This document shows positions 1 through 7,720 of a DNA stretch of 64,000 bases, in pieces. Within the stretch, counting starts at the first letter, position 1; the number at the start of each line of letters is the position of its first letter. Under the pieces are notes generated by a model, which had not been told where the DNA came from, searched no databases, and saw only the letters and a program-made list of their open reading frames with translations. The DNA comes from Geobacteraceae bacterium (GTDB lineage Bacteria > Desulfobacterota > Desulfuromonadia > Geobacterales > Geobacteraceae). The translations under genes were made by a program, and so were the position numbers. Where the stretch lies: contig WSYB01000016.1 of NCBI GenBank assembly GCA_009773645.1, forward strand, positions 27,352 through 91,351. The letters run 5' to 3'.

Positions 1-495
1 GTTGATCGCCAGCACTACATGACGGATACCCACCAGGGAGACCAGATAGCTGTGGCGGCGGGTCTGGGTCAAGAGCCCCTTGCGGGCGTCAACCAGGATC
101 ACGGCCACCTGGGCTGTAGAGGCGCCGGTGACCATGTTGCGGGTGTACTGCTCGTGACCGGGGGTATCGGCGACGATGAACTTGCGCCGGTCGGTGGAGA
201 AGAAGCGGTAGGCCACGTCGATGGTGATCCCCTGTTCCCGCTCCGCCTGTAGACCATCCAGAAGAAGGGCATAGTCTATGGCGCCCCCCTGGGTGCCGAC
301 TTTCTTAGAGTCCACCTCCAGTGCCGCCAGCTGATCCTCGAAGATCATCTTGGAATCCCAGAGGAGTCGGCCAATCAGGGTGCTCTTGCCGTCATCGACG
401 CTGCCGCAGGTGATGAAACGGAGCAGCGACTTCTCTTCCTGGCTCTTGAGGTAGGCGAGGATATCTTTTTCTATCAGTTCGGATTGGTGTGCCAT
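1..495 (-). CDS. cysN: Sulfate adenylyltransferase subunit 1 (GTPase), 5' part only
   Basis: The first 165 residues of the large, GTP-hydrolysing subunit of ATP sulfurylase, which with CysD makes adenosine 5'-phosphosulfate (APS) from sulfate and ATP in the cytoplasm. The translation-factor-like G domain shows P-loop GSVDDGKST (residues 31–39), the switch stretch [13 protein letters not shown] and DTPGH (110–114). The ATG at 493–495 has a GAGG ribosome-binding site in front. The gene runs off the left edge, so the rest of the G domain, the later domains and any fused CysC kinase cannot be seen. It lies 101 bp downstream of cysD, separated by a hairpin-forming heptamer repeat, and is the last visible gene of the sulfur operon. 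Confidence 0.93.
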   Translation of the reverse strand, partial: MAHQSELIEKDILAYLKSQEEKSLLRFITCGSVDDGKSTLIGRLLWDSKMIFEDQLAALEVDSKKVGTQGGAIDYALLLDGLQAEREQGITIDVAYRFFSTDRRKFIVADTPGHEQYTRNMVTGASTAQVAVILVDARKGLLTQTRRHSYLVSLVGIRHVVLAIN

Positions 496-506
496 AATAA
501 AACCTC

Positions 507-592
507 GGCTAAGGGCAAAAGGCTAAAGGCTGAGGGGAGAAGATCAAAGGCTTTTGAAGTTCCTTTAGCCTTTAGCCCTTCGCCTTCAGCCT
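507..592. repeat. Heptamer-repeat inverted pair, copy 1 (cysD–cysN gap)
   Basis: Five near-7-bp units (GGCTAAG, GGCAAAA, GGCTAAA, GGCTGAG and a degenerate fifth) are followed by the complementary arm (TTTAGCC, CTTCGCC, TTCAGCC). The transcript could fold into a long imperfect hairpin. It fills almost all of the gap and has no coding capacity. The same words recur at 1551–1621 and 6558–6632. Confidence 0.8.
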
Positions 593-596
593 GCCG

Positions 597-1502
597 TTAA
601 AAATATCCTTCCTGCTTCTTCTTCTCCATCGACCCGGCCTGGTCGTGGTCGATCAGCCGCCCCTGGCGCTCAGAGGTACGGGTCAGCAGCATCTCCTGGA
701 TGATCTTGGGGAGGGTGTCGGCCGTCGATTCCACGGCGCCGGTGAGAGGGTAGCACCCCAGGGTGCGGAACCGGACCGATTTGTGCTGCACCTGCTCGCC
801 CGGTTCGAGTACCAGGCGCTCGTCGTCCACCATGATAAGCATGCCGTCCCGCTCCACCACCGGCCGGACAGCGGCATAGTAAAGCGGCACGATCGGGATC
901 TGCTGCAGGTGAATGTACTGCCAGACGTCCAACTCGGTCCAGTTGGAGAGCGGGAAGACCCGGATGCTCTCCCCCGGTTTGATCCGGGTATTGTAGAGGT
1001 TCCACAACTCAGGGCGCTGGTTCTTGGGGTCCCAGCGGTGGTGGGCACTGCGAAAGGAAAAGATCCGCTCCTTGGCCCTGGATTTCTCCTCGTCCCGGCG
1101 TGCTCCGCCAAAAGCGGCGTCGAACTTGTATTTATCCAGCGCCTGCTTCAGCCCCTCGGTCTTCATGATGTCGGTGTAGAGCGCCGAGCCGTGGGTAAAG
1201 GGGGAAACACCCCGGCTCACTCCCTCCACGTTGACGTGCACGATCAGGTCGAGACCGCATTCGGCTGCCATCCGGTCACGGAACTGGATCATCTCGCGGA
1301 ATTTCCAGGTAGTGTCGACGTGCAGCAGGGGAAATGGCGGCGGTGCCGGATAGAAGGCCTTGCGTGCCAGGTGCAGCATGACCGCCGAGTCCTTGCCGAT
1401 GGAATAGAGCATCACCGGGTTGGCGAATTCAGCCACCACTTCGCGGATGATGTGGATGCTTTCGGCTTCAAGCTGTTGTAAATGGGTCAAGTTGGGTGAC
1501 AC
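597..1502 (-). CDS. cysD: Sulfate adenylyltransferase subunit 2
   Basis: The catalytic ATP sulfurylase subunit of the PAPS-reductase/PP-loop superfamily, forming APS with CysN. The PP-loop [18 protein letters not shown] near the N-terminus, the DTTWKFREM stretch and the basic [12 protein letters not shown] segment are all present. I place the start at the GTG at 1500–1502, because an AAGGAG lies six bases before it. A GTG six codons further upstream would put that Shine–Dalgarno inside the gene. This gives 301 residues, close to the E. coli protein. It lies between cysH and cysN and completes the sulfate-activation step. Confidence 0.95.
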   Translation of the reverse strand: MSPNLTHLQQLEAESIHIIREVVAEFANPVMLYSIGKDSAVMLHLARKAFYPAPPPFPLLHVDTTWKFREMIQFRDRMAAECGLDLIVHVNVEGVSRGVSPFTHGSALYTDIMKTEGLKQALDKYKFDAAFGGARRDEEKSRAKERIFSFRSAHHRWDPKNQRPELWNLYNTRIKPGESIRVFPLSNWTELDVWQYIHLQQIPIVPLYYAAVRPVVERDGMLIMVDDERLVLEPGEQVQHKSVRFRTLGCYPLTGAVESTADTLPKIIQEMLLTRTSERQGRLIDHDQAGSMEKKKQEGYF

Positions 1503-1550
1503 ACGTTTCTCCTTGGGCACTCGTTGAGACTGCGGTACTTCGTTGGAATT

Positions 1551-1621
1551 GGCAAAGGGCGAAGGGCTAAGGGCGAAAGGAAAGGCTTAAACCTTTAGCC
1601 TTTTGCCCTTTGCCTTTTGCC
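1551..1621. repeat. Heptamer-repeat inverted pair, copy 2 (cysH–cysD gap)
   Basis: Left arm GGCAAAG GGCGAAG GGCTAAG GGCGAAA, right arm CTTTAGC CTTTTGC CCTTTGC CTTTTGC, joined through TTAA. The period is seven bases. It uses the same word set as the copies at 507–592 and 6558–6632 and again sits only between genes. Confidence 0.8.
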
Positions 1622-1628
1622 GCGGGCT

Positions 1629-2321
1629 TCACCGACGGTGCAGCCCGCATTCCTTGTGCTCCGGGTTCTCCCACCACCATCTCCCCGTCCGGGGATGCTC
1701 GCCGGGAGCGACGGGGCGCGTGCAGGGGGCGCAGCCGATGGAGGGGTAGCCCTCCTTGTGGAGGCGGTTGGTGGGAATCCGTCTCGCCTTCGCATAGTCC
1801 CACACCTGCTCCTCCGTCCACTCCAGCAGCGGGTTGATCTTGAGGATGCCGCCGTTCACCTCGTCCAGTTCGATGGGGGTAAGGTCGGTTCTCGTGACGC
1901 TCTGTTCCCGCCTGAGGCCGGTTATCCAGCCAGCCAGCCCTTTCAGCGCCCGTCCGAGCGGCTCCACCTTGCGGATATGGCAGCATTCGTGGCGGTTTTT
2001 CAGAGATTCGCGGAAGGAGAAGAGCCCCTTTTCCCGCTCCAGCTTCTCCACCGCCTCGCGCTGCGGAAAGTACCAGTCGATTTTTACCCGGTAGCGATCA
2101 GCGACGGCGTCCGCCACCTCGTACGTCTCCTCGTTGAGTCTTCCGGTGTCCAGGGCGAAGACACCGATTTCAAGGCCAAGCGTGCGGGCCATGTCGATGA
2201 TCACCACGTCCTCAACGGAGAAGGAACAGGCGAGCGCTACCTTCCCCTGCGCCGATTCAACCCCCCTTTTCAGGATATCCTGGGGGGTGGCGTTGTCGGA
2301 GATTGCGGGAATGTGTACCAT
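1629..2321 (-). CDS. cysH: APS/PAPS reductase, iron–sulfur type
   Basis: A 230-residue thioredoxin-dependent reductase that converts activated sulfate to sulfite. The N-terminal PP-loop region is ACSFSVEDVVIIDM. Paired cysteines ECCHIRK (middle), GCAPCTRP and the C-terminal KECGLH are the hallmark of the [4Fe-4S] form that normally prefers APS. The absence of an obvious separate CysC is consistent with APS use, although CysC could be fused to the truncated cysN. The start has an AGGAG seven bases upstream, formed next to a palindromic element (2334–2394). It lies between the DASS transporter and cysD in the same direction. Confidence 0.94.
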   Translation of the reverse strand: MVHIPAISDNATPQDILKRGVESAQGKVALACSFSVEDVVIIDMARTLGLEIGVFALDTGRLNEETYEVADAVADRYRVKIDWYFPQREAVEKLEREKGLFSFRESLKNRHECCHIRKVEPLGRALKGLAGWITGLRREQSVTRTDLTPIELDEVNGGILKINPLLEWTEEQVWDYAKARRIPTNRLHKEGYPSIGCAPCTRPVAPGEHPRTGRWWWENPEHKECGLHRR

Positions 2322-2333
2322 GAAATATTCTCC

Positions 2334-2394
2334 TGTAGGGGCAACCCTATGTGGTTGCCCTGTCTTCGGGCGGCCACATGGGGCCGCCCCTACA
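2334..2394. repeat. TGTAGGGGC-bounded palindromic element, copy 1
   Basis: A roughly 60-bp element bounded by TGTAGGGGC and GCCCCTACA, with inner inverted repeats (GGTTGCCC; GGCGGCC/GGGGCCGCC). It looks like a small non-autonomous mobile palindrome (MITE/REP-like). A second copy with the same ends is at 4984–5059. It fills the gap between the transporter gene and cysH. Confidence 0.7.
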
Positions 2395-2399
2395 TATCA

Positions 2400-3851
2400 T
2401 TAGATATTCAATCCCAAAAGCGGCCAGACGAACACCACCGACCCCAGAAACAGCACCCACGAAATGGTCATTATTACAACGCCCGATATGATGATGTCCC
2501 GGCTCCTTAAGTAGCCGGAGGCGTAGGCGATGGCGGTGGCCGGAGTCCCCATGGGGAGACAGTACGCCAGACCCGCCGGGAGGGCTATGGAAAGGGTCAT
2601 CACCTTGGGGTCCATGCCGATGCTCGTCGCCAACCCCATGCCGATGGGCATGAGGATTGCCACCACCGCCGCGTGGCTGATGCACTCGGTGAGGAGAATC
2701 GATACAAGTGAAATAACGGCGATGGCAGCGAGGGGAGAGTGTGAAAAAACGCCCAGTCCCTTCTTCACCAGCCAGAGAGCGGCACCGGTCTTTTCCAGGG
2801 CGCTGGCCAAGGCTATCGACCCTCCGTACATGAGGATGATCCCCCAGTTGACATACTCTTCTATCTTCTGCCAGGAGACGACCCGGAACGTGAAGAGGAC
2901 TGCCGTTCCCAATACGGCGATGGCGGCCAGTCCCGCCTTTTCCCCGAAGATGATCCAGCAGCCGATGGTGACAATCATCACCGCCGCCGTGATCAACTCG
3001 TCATACCCGATCTTGCCGGTCTCCAGGCGCTTCCGGTTGAGGAATTTCAGCCCCTCGTCCACGTTCTCCAGATCGGGTGGGAAGAACCGCACAAGAAGGA
3101 GAAAGCCGATTACCAGGAGCGGCAGGACGATCATACAGGAGGCTGTGGTCCATTCCAGGAAGCCGAAGGTGAGACCGGTGTTCTCCCGGAGCATCCCCGC
3201 CGCCAGGGGAGCCCTTGCACCTCCCAGGAAGGTGGCAATTCCTCCGATGATGCACCCCCAGGCGATAGCCATGAAGAGGAGCTGGCCGTAGCGGCTGGTC
3301 CCCTTCTCCAGCCGCAATGCCGCGGCAATTTCCGCCACCACGGGGAACATCATGGCGGCGACGGCATGCTCGCTCATGACGAAGGAGAGGAACGCCGAGA
3401 GGAGGAACACCGTCAGTGCCAGCCGCGTCGGAGTCTTGCCGAAGCGCGCCAGCATCGCCCGCGCCAACCGCGCCGACAGGCCGGTTCCGGTCATTGCGGC
3501 CGCCAGGATGAAGGCGCCGAGGATGAAAAACACCGCCTCGTTGCCGAACAGTGAATAGGTCTTCTTGGCGTCCATGATTCCCAGGAGCGGCAGCATTACC
3601 ATGGAGAGCAGGGCGGTGACCGCGATCGGGAGAAGCCCCGATACCCAGAGAAAGATGGTGGCGCCGAACAGGACTAAGGCATGATACCCGGCGGCGGAGA
3701 GCCCCGCCGGCGGTGCAAGCCTGAAAAGAACCAGCAGCAGGATCAGAAAGCCGGCAATCACCTGGTAGCGGGCGGTGCGGTCCACTACTATCAGCCACAA
3801 CGGCCGGGTGTCAATCTTGAGCGGCTTGTCGAACTGAGCCTGCTCCATCAT
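2400..3851 (-). CDS. DASS (SLC13) family anion:sodium symporter, probably sulfate
   Basis: A 483-residue inner-membrane protein with about 11–12 hydrophobic segments and the SLC13/DASS signature near the C-terminus (ALPAGLAYCLPMGTPATAIAYASG). DASS carriers move sulfate or dicarboxylates with sodium. The position inside an APS-forming operon favours sulfate, which is an inference. The start (ATG 3849–3851, with a second ATG directly after) overlaps the stop of the upstream unknown gene, so translation is probably coupled. Citrate or dicarboxylate transport is the alternative. Confidence 0.85.
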   Translation of the reverse strand: MMEQAQFDKPLKIDTRPLWLIVVDRTARYQVIAGFLILLLVLFRLAPPAGLSAAGYHALVLFGATIFLWVSGLLPIAVTALLSMVMLPLLGIMDAKKTYSLFGNEAVFFILGAFILAAAMTGTGLSARLARAMLARFGKTPTRLALTVFLLSAFLSFVMSEHAVAAMMFPVVAEIAAALRLEKGTSRYGQLLFMAIAWGCIIGGIATFLGGARAPLAAGMLRENTGLTFGFLEWTTASCMIVLPLLVIGFLLLVRFFPPDLENVDEGLKFLNRKRLETGKIGYDELITAAVMIVTIGCWIIFGEKAGLAAIAVLGTAVLFTFRVVSWQKIEEYVNWGIILMYGGSIALASALEKTGAALWLVKKGLGVFSHSPLAAIAVISLVSILLTECISHAAVVAILMPIGMGLATSIGMDPKVMTLSIALPAGLAYCLPMGTPATAIAYASGYLRSRDIIISGVVIMTISWVLFLGSVVFVWPLLGLNI

Positions 3852-4654
3852 AACCCCGCCGACTCGAATGATTCCTCGATCTGCCGAACCCGCAGGTTCC
3901 TCCTGAGATCTGAGGCTGCCAGCAGTTTCCGGTCGTACACCTTTTCAATAAAGCCCCTCAGTACCCCTTTCCTGGCGTGCGCTGCCAGCGGCGTGATAAG
4001 GTCAAGCAACGGCAGAAGCGGTTTGATGGACACTTTACGTTTGCGCCACCCTTCCGCCAGATGTTCGAAGATTGCTCCCATTTCATCGGCCGGGTAGTGG
4101 ACGGCTCTGGCCGATACCTCCACCAGCGGGACTATGCCGGCCGCCAGAAGTGTATCTATCCCGCTGACTGTCGAACAGGAAGGTTCTTCGCCGGCCGCCA
4201 GGGTTGAAGTCACCGACCACCTGGGGAAGACGGTGCGGGCATATTCAAGGGCCTTGAGCCGTTCTTCCTTTTCCAGCCCCCGCTCCCTTGCAAGCCCCTG
4301 ATCGAAGACCCTGAGGGGAATGTCGAGGATGTCGACCCCGGCGGCGTAAGCGCGCTCGATGATGTAGGGGGGCGCAGGATAATCGATCCTTCCGAAGATG
4401 TGTGCGTTGAAGTTCTTCTTGACCAGCCTGGCAAGCTCTTCTCCGCAATGGAAGTTGTTCAGGTCGGAGAAACTAAGGCAAAACAGCTCGGCCGGCGCCT
4501 GACAATAGCTGTCAAAGAGCGATTCGAGGGTCTCCTTTGCCGGGAGCTCCCCTCCGATAAAAAAGATTTTGTCTGCACGGCGGAGTTCGGTCAAGGTCCC
4601 GTGTTTTACTGGTGAGGCAATCAGGTTACGGAGTTTTTGCTTGTCTACGGTCAT
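3848..4654 (-). CDS. Protein of unknown function in the sulfur operon
   Basis: 268 residues, cytoplasmic, no signal or membrane segment. I do not recognise it with confidence. The strand-like stretches AAGVDILDIPLRVFD and GIDTLLAAGIVPLVEVSA resemble beta-strands of radical-SAM-type TIM barrels, but there is no CX3CX2C cluster motif; its cysteines are scattered (LFCLSF, HCGEE, CSTVSG). I start it at the ATG at 4652–4654; an in-frame extension upstream would be translated from the heptamer repeat at 4668–4742. It overlaps the DASS transporter by four bases and follows the TusA-like gene, so a role in sulfur transfer or sulfite/sulfide handling is plausible but unproven. Confidence 0.75.
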   Translation of the reverse strand: MTVDKQKLRNLIASPVKHGTLTELRRADKIFFIGGELPAKETLESLFDSYCQAPAELFCLSFSDLNNFHCGEELARLVKKNFNAHIFGRIDYPAPPYIIERAYAAGVDILDIPLRVFDQGLARERGLEKEERLKALEYARTVFPRWSVTSTLAAGEEPSCSTVSGIDTLLAAGIVPLVEVSARAVHYPADEMGAIFEHLAEGWRKRKVSIKPLLPLLDLITPLAAHARKGVLRGFIEKVYDRKLLAASDLRRNLRVRQIEESFESAGL

Positions 4655-4667
4655 GGGTGATTCAGGA

Positions 4668-4742
4668 TCGAGGTTCGAGGTACGAGGACCGAGGTTCATA
4701 ACCCCCATTCCTCGCTCCTTGCTCCTCGCGCCTCGCTCCTTT
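4668..4742. repeat. Heptamer-repeat inverted pair, copy 3
   Basis: The left arm has 7-bp units built on CGAGGTT/CGAGGTA/CGAGGAC and the right arm has CTCGCTC/CTTGCTC/CTCGCGC. The spacer is ATAACCCCCATT. The word differs from the cysD-side copies but the architecture is the same. It fills the gap between the TusA-like gene and the unknown gene. Confidence 0.75.
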
Positions 4743-4966
4743 CAGTCCTCCACCTTCTCAATGGTGAGGACGTAATATCCGTCGCTCTCTTTGAGCCCCA
4801 ACAGCTTGTGCCCTTCACCCTTGAGGCTTTTCGGCACGTTTTTGACCGCCTCGCCGTCATCGAGGAGGAACTCCACCACCTCGCCGGCATCGACCATCTC
4901 CAGTGCCAGTTTGGCCTTTACAAAATTTGTCGGGCAGCAGACGCCGCGCAGATCTACAGTTTGCAT
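4742..4966 (-). CDS. TusA/SirA-family sulfur-carrier protein
   Basis: 74 residues. The N-terminal DLRGVCCPTNFVKAKLAL carries the family Cys-Pro motif that bears the persulfide in TusA-type proteins; here a second cysteine directly precedes it. The rest fits the two-layer alpha/beta fold. The ATG at 4964–4966 has a GAGG upstream. It lies just after the sulfite reductase, so it may move reduced sulfur towards HcyS or another acceptor. That role is inferred from context. Confidence 0.88.
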   Translation of the reverse strand: MQTVDLRGVCCPTNFVKAKLALEMVDAGEVVEFLLDDGEAVKNVPKSLKGEGHKLLGLKESDGYYVLTIEKVED

Positions 4967-4983
4967 GATTACCTCGGATGTCT

Positions 4984-5059
4984 TGTAGGGGCGAATCTTG
5001 TATTCGCCCGAATTTTGTTCCCGCCTGGGAATTGGGCGATCACGAGGATCGCCCCTACT
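4984..5059. repeat. TGTAGGGGC-bounded palindromic element, copy 2
   Basis: A 76-bp element running from TGTAGGGGCGA to TCGCCCCTAC, with inner inverted repeats (GGGGCGAATnnnnATTCGCCC and GGGCGATnnnnnnATCGCCC). It shares its ends with the element at 2334–2394. Its right edge supplies the TAG stop of the sulfite reductase gene (5055–5057), so insertion may have reset the end of that protein. Confidence 0.7.
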
Positions 5060-6002
5060 TCCCCACCTGCGTCGCGATCACCTGCGGGGGAATGGTTTTT
5101 CCCACCACATATTCGGGGAATCCCCCCCGCAGTCGGGAGAGGAGGGAATCGGGTCCTTCCTTGATGATGATGTCGCCGATCCTGACCCGGCCCGCTCCTT
5201 CGGCCTTCTCCTTGTACCAGGCGAGGACGCAGGCGATGAAATCAACCACCCGTTCTTCCGGGAGGAAGGTGGCGAAGAGGGTGCCGACGAGGGGGTGCCT
5301 TCCCCATTTCCCGCCGATTCGGACCGTGTACCCCTTCTTGACGGTCTTCCAGGCTTCGGAGGGGCAGACCTTGACGCAGTCACCACAGTAATTGCAGTTG
5401 TCCGGGGAAAAGACGAGTTTTCCGTCCTCTCCCATTTTGATGGCCCCCTCGGTGCACGACTTGGCGCAGAGACCGCAGCTGATGCATGCATCGCCGTCAA
5501 GTTCCGGCCAGATCGCCCCCTGGAAACCGACGTCGTTAGTGGCAGATTTGGGGCAGTCGAAGGGGCAGCCGGCAAAGCCGACTTTGAACTTGTGGTGGCC
5601 GGTCTCGGTACCGAACAGCTTCCGGTCCACTTCAAGGGCTGACCTCTGAGTGTCCACCAGGCCATTGGGATTGTACTCGCAGCCGCCGCAGGCGGTCGGA
5701 ACCCTGACCCGTGCGCCGCAGGAAGCGACCTTCTGGTCTCCTTCCCCCAACTCCGCGACCACGGCATCAAAGCTCTTAAAGTTGATGTTGATCAACTCGA
5801 TGGATTGCCGCACAGAAAGATGGACAAATTCCCCTCCGTATTTTTCTGCAACCTCGGCTATTTTCTTCAGGCGAGATACCGGCATTCGGCCGCCGGGCAC
5901 TCGCAGCCGGACTGTGAAGAGGTCTTTGCCGCGTTCCTTGATGAAACCGCCTGCCTTAAGGTTGTTGAAATCTATGCTGGTTTTTTTTACATCCTCGGAC
6001 AT
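5055..6002 (-). CDS. Small siroheme sulfite reductase with two [4Fe-4S] ferredoxin motifs
   Basis: 315 residues, far shorter than CysI and closer to the single-polypeptide Dsr/Asr/Fsr-like reductases. The N-terminal half carries siroheme-domain cysteines (ASCGARVRV, TACGGCEYN, GCPFDCPKS). Then come two ferredoxin clusters, CISCGLCAKSCTEG and CNYCGDCVKVCPSE (CX2CX2CX3C), followed by the rest of the reductase domain. It should reduce sulfite to sulfide with ferredoxin-type electrons in the cytoplasm. I start at the ATG 6000–6002, which has GGAGAG upstream; an in-frame ATG 13 codons earlier has less support. It is followed by tusA and preceded by hcyD, as expected for a sulfide source for HcyS thiocarboxylate. 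Confidence 0.9.
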   Translation of the reverse strand: MSEDVKKTSIDFNNLKAGGFIKERGKDLFTVRLRVPGGRMPVSRLKKIAEVAEKYGGEFVHLSVRQSIELININFKSFDAVVAELGEGDQKVASCGARVRVPTACGGCEYNPNGLVDTQRSALEVDRKLFGTETGHHKFKVGFAGCPFDCPKSATNDVGFQGAIWPELDGDACISCGLCAKSCTEGAIKMGEDGKLVFSPDNCNYCGDCVKVCPSEAWKTVKKGYTVRIGGKWGRHPLVGTLFATFLPEERVVDFIACVLAWYKEKAEGAGRVRIGDIIIKEGPDSLLSRLRGGFPEYVVGKTIPPQVIATQVGK

Positions 6003-6122
6003 TTTTGGCTCTCCGTTATGTGGCAATTCCTGATAAAGCAAGTATATTTAATGCAACCAATTAAGTCAAGAAATATGTGTTAGAAATAGTCCAGTAATTA
6101 AGTAGAGAATAGGGGTATCCCT

Positions 6123-6521
6123 TTATAGTATCTCTACTGCTTCCGGCTCAACCTGATTGCCGCTGATTTTAAACGACCTCAGCACGGGATTGTTCGGTTC
6201 AGCCAGTGAAACGATGATATAGGAGACATTGGGGGTAAGCGCCAGACGGATATCCTCTTCAGAGGGACGTGCCGGCGTTTCCGGGTGGGAATGGTAGATG
6301 ACCGACATCTCCAGGCCTTTTGCCCGGAGGTCCTTCACTACGGTGAACTGCTCGCGGGGGTCCATCATGAAGTGCTCGTTGCTCGCATCGGTGTTGGTCA
6401 TGGGGTAGATCTCCGACACGACGCCGTCCAGGCCGCCGAGGATTCCGCACACCTCCAGGGGAAAACCTTTTTTGGCGTGGGCGATGATGTCGTCATAGAT
6501 GTTTTGGGGTATTTTAATCAT
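6123..6521 (-). CDS. hcyD: JAMM/Mov34 metalloprotease, HcyD-like
   Basis: 132 residues with a complete zinc JAMM motif, HSH followed by ten residues and an Asp (HSHPETPARPSEED), and an upstream Glu. In the protein-thiocarboxylate methionine pathway described in Wolinella succinogenes, such an enzyme trims the C-terminus of the HcyS sulfur carrier to expose its Gly-Gly. The neighbouring HcyS-like protein has a residue after its glycines, as that role requires. The start at 6519–6521 has AAAGGA upstream; a longer reading would begin in the repeat at 6558–6632. An AT-rich gap of 120 bp separates it from the sulfite reductase. Confidence 0.88.
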   Translation of the reverse strand: MIKIPQNIYDDIIAHAKKGFPLEVCGILGGLDGVVSEIYPMTNTDASNEHFMMDPREQFTVVKDLRAKGLEMSVIYHSHPETPARPSEEDIRLALTPNVSYIIVSLAEPNNPVLRSFKISGNQVEPEAVEIL

Positions 6522-6557
6522 CGAGATTTTTCCTTTTAACCGGCGAAAGGAGCGGCG

Positions 6558-6632
6558 GGCTAAGGGCAAATGGCTCAAGGCTAAGGGTAACTGAAAAAAC
6601 CCTTTGCCTTTCGCCCTTAACCTTTTGCCTCG
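6558..6632. repeat. Heptamer-repeat inverted pair, copy 4 (hcyF–hcyD gap)
   Basis: Left arm GGCTAAG GGCAAAT GGCTCAA GGCTAAG, right arm CTTTGCC TTTCGCC CTTAACC TTTTGCC, around CTGAAAAAACC. Same word set as copies 1 and 2. The right arm runs into the last codons of hcyF. Confidence 0.75.
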
Positions 6633-7435
6633 CCTATTTCGCAGACGTTCAGCGCTTCCAGTTCATCCTTGAGCTCGGTTATGGTTGGGTTATCCCCGCA
6701 GATGGGGCATTTGGGTTTTTTCCTGATGGGGACTTCCCGGAACTTCATGCGCAGCGCATTGTAGGTGAGAAGCCTGTCGATCAGCAGGTCGCCGGCTCCA
6801 AGAAGGAATTTTATCGCCTCCGTGGCCTGGATGGTGCCGATGACTCCCGGCAGGACCCCGATCACCCCGGCCCGTGAGCAGGTGGGGATGGCGTCCTTGG
6901 GGGGTGGGGTAGGGAAGATGCAACGGTAGCAGGCCGACTCACCGGGCTTGACGGTAATGGTCTGGCCGTCGAACTGGAGGATGCCGCCGTGGGAATACGG
7001 TTTTCCGGTCAGGACGCAGGCGTCGTTGATCAGGAACTTGGCGGCAAAGTTGTCGGTGCCGTCGATGACAAAGTCGTAATCCTTGATGATATCGGTTATG
7101 TTGTCGGCGTTTACCCAGGTCTCGTAGGTGTTTATCCGCACTTCCGGGTTCATGGCCGTCATCTTTTCCTTGGCTGAAAATACCTTCGGCACCCCGATAT
7201 CCTTGGTGTGATGCGCTATCTGGCGCTGAAGGTTTGACAGGTCCACGCAGTCGGCATCGGCAATGCCGATCGTGCCGATCCCTGCTGCCGCCAGGTAGAG
7301 GGCAATGGGGGAGCCGAGGCCGCCTGCGCCGATGATCATCACCTTGCCGTCAAAAAGCTTCTTCTGCCCCTTGCCGCCCACTTCCTTCAGCATAATGTGA
7401 CGGGAATAGCGCTCGATCTGTTCCTCACTGAACAT
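6617..7435 (-). CDS. hcyF: ThiF/MoeB/HesA-type sulfur-carrier adenylyltransferase, HcyF-like
   Basis: 272 residues. The Rossmann nucleotide loop GAGGLGSPIALYLAAAGIG, the conserved DNFAAKFLINDAC segment and the zinc-binding pairs CYRC and CPIC mark an E1-like enzyme. It adenylates the C-terminal glycine of a ThiS/MoaD-like carrier so that sulfide can form a thiocarboxylate. Its start overlaps the stop of the carrier gene (TAATG), so the pair is translationally coupled and the carrier is almost certainly its substrate. Moco or thiamine biosynthesis is less likely because sulfite reductase, HcyD and MetY genes surround it. Confidence 0.9.
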   Translation of the reverse strand: MFSEEQIERYSRHIMLKEVGGKGQKKLFDGKVMIIGAGGLGSPIALYLAAAGIGTIGIADADCVDLSNLQRQIAHHTKDIGVPKVFSAKEKMTAMNPEVRINTYETWVNADNITDIIKDYDFVIDGTDNFAAKFLINDACVLTGKPYSHGGILQFDGQTITVKPGESACYRCIFPTPPPKDAIPTCSRAGVIGVLPGVIGTIQATEAIKFLLGAGDLLIDRLLTYNALRMKFREVPIRKKPKCPICGDNPTITELKDELEALNVCEIGEAKG

Positions 7436-7647
7436 TAGTTACCTCCGCCCATGAAATACAGAAACTCCACAGTGTCGCCGTTCCTGACCACGGTTGATTC
7501 AAAGTTGTCCCGTTCCAGTATCTCGCCGTTCAGTTCCACCGTGACATATTCGGGTTGCGCTACCTTCAGCTCGTCTAAGAGAGCGGTGATGTTCAGCGTC
7601 TCTTTCCTGTCAATTGTCGCGGGTTTGCCGTTCACTGTCAAATTCAT
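7435..7647 (-). CDS. hcyS: ThiS-like sulfur carrier ending in GGGN, HcyS-like
   Basis: A 70-residue ubiquitin-like protein with the ThiS pattern (MNLTVNGKPATID at the start, NGD-VEFLYFMGGGN at the end). ThiS and MoaD normally end exactly in Gly-Gly. Here an Asn follows three glycines, so the carrier must be trimmed before activation, which fits the adjacent JAMM protease. The loaded thiocarboxylate would donate sulfur to the MetY-like enzyme encoded 73 bp upstream. A strong AAAGGAG precedes the ATG at 7645–7647. Stop and hcyF start overlap. Confidence 0.9.
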   Translation of the reverse strand: MNLTVNGKPATIDRKETLNITALLDELKVAQPEYVTVELNGEILERDNFESTVVRNGDTVEFLYFMGGGN

Positions 7648-7720
7648 TTTGGGGTTCTCCTTTTACGATTTGTTTCGAGCACGATGGTTATGAAGCCGGC
7701 AGGGTCTCAACCCGTCGGGT

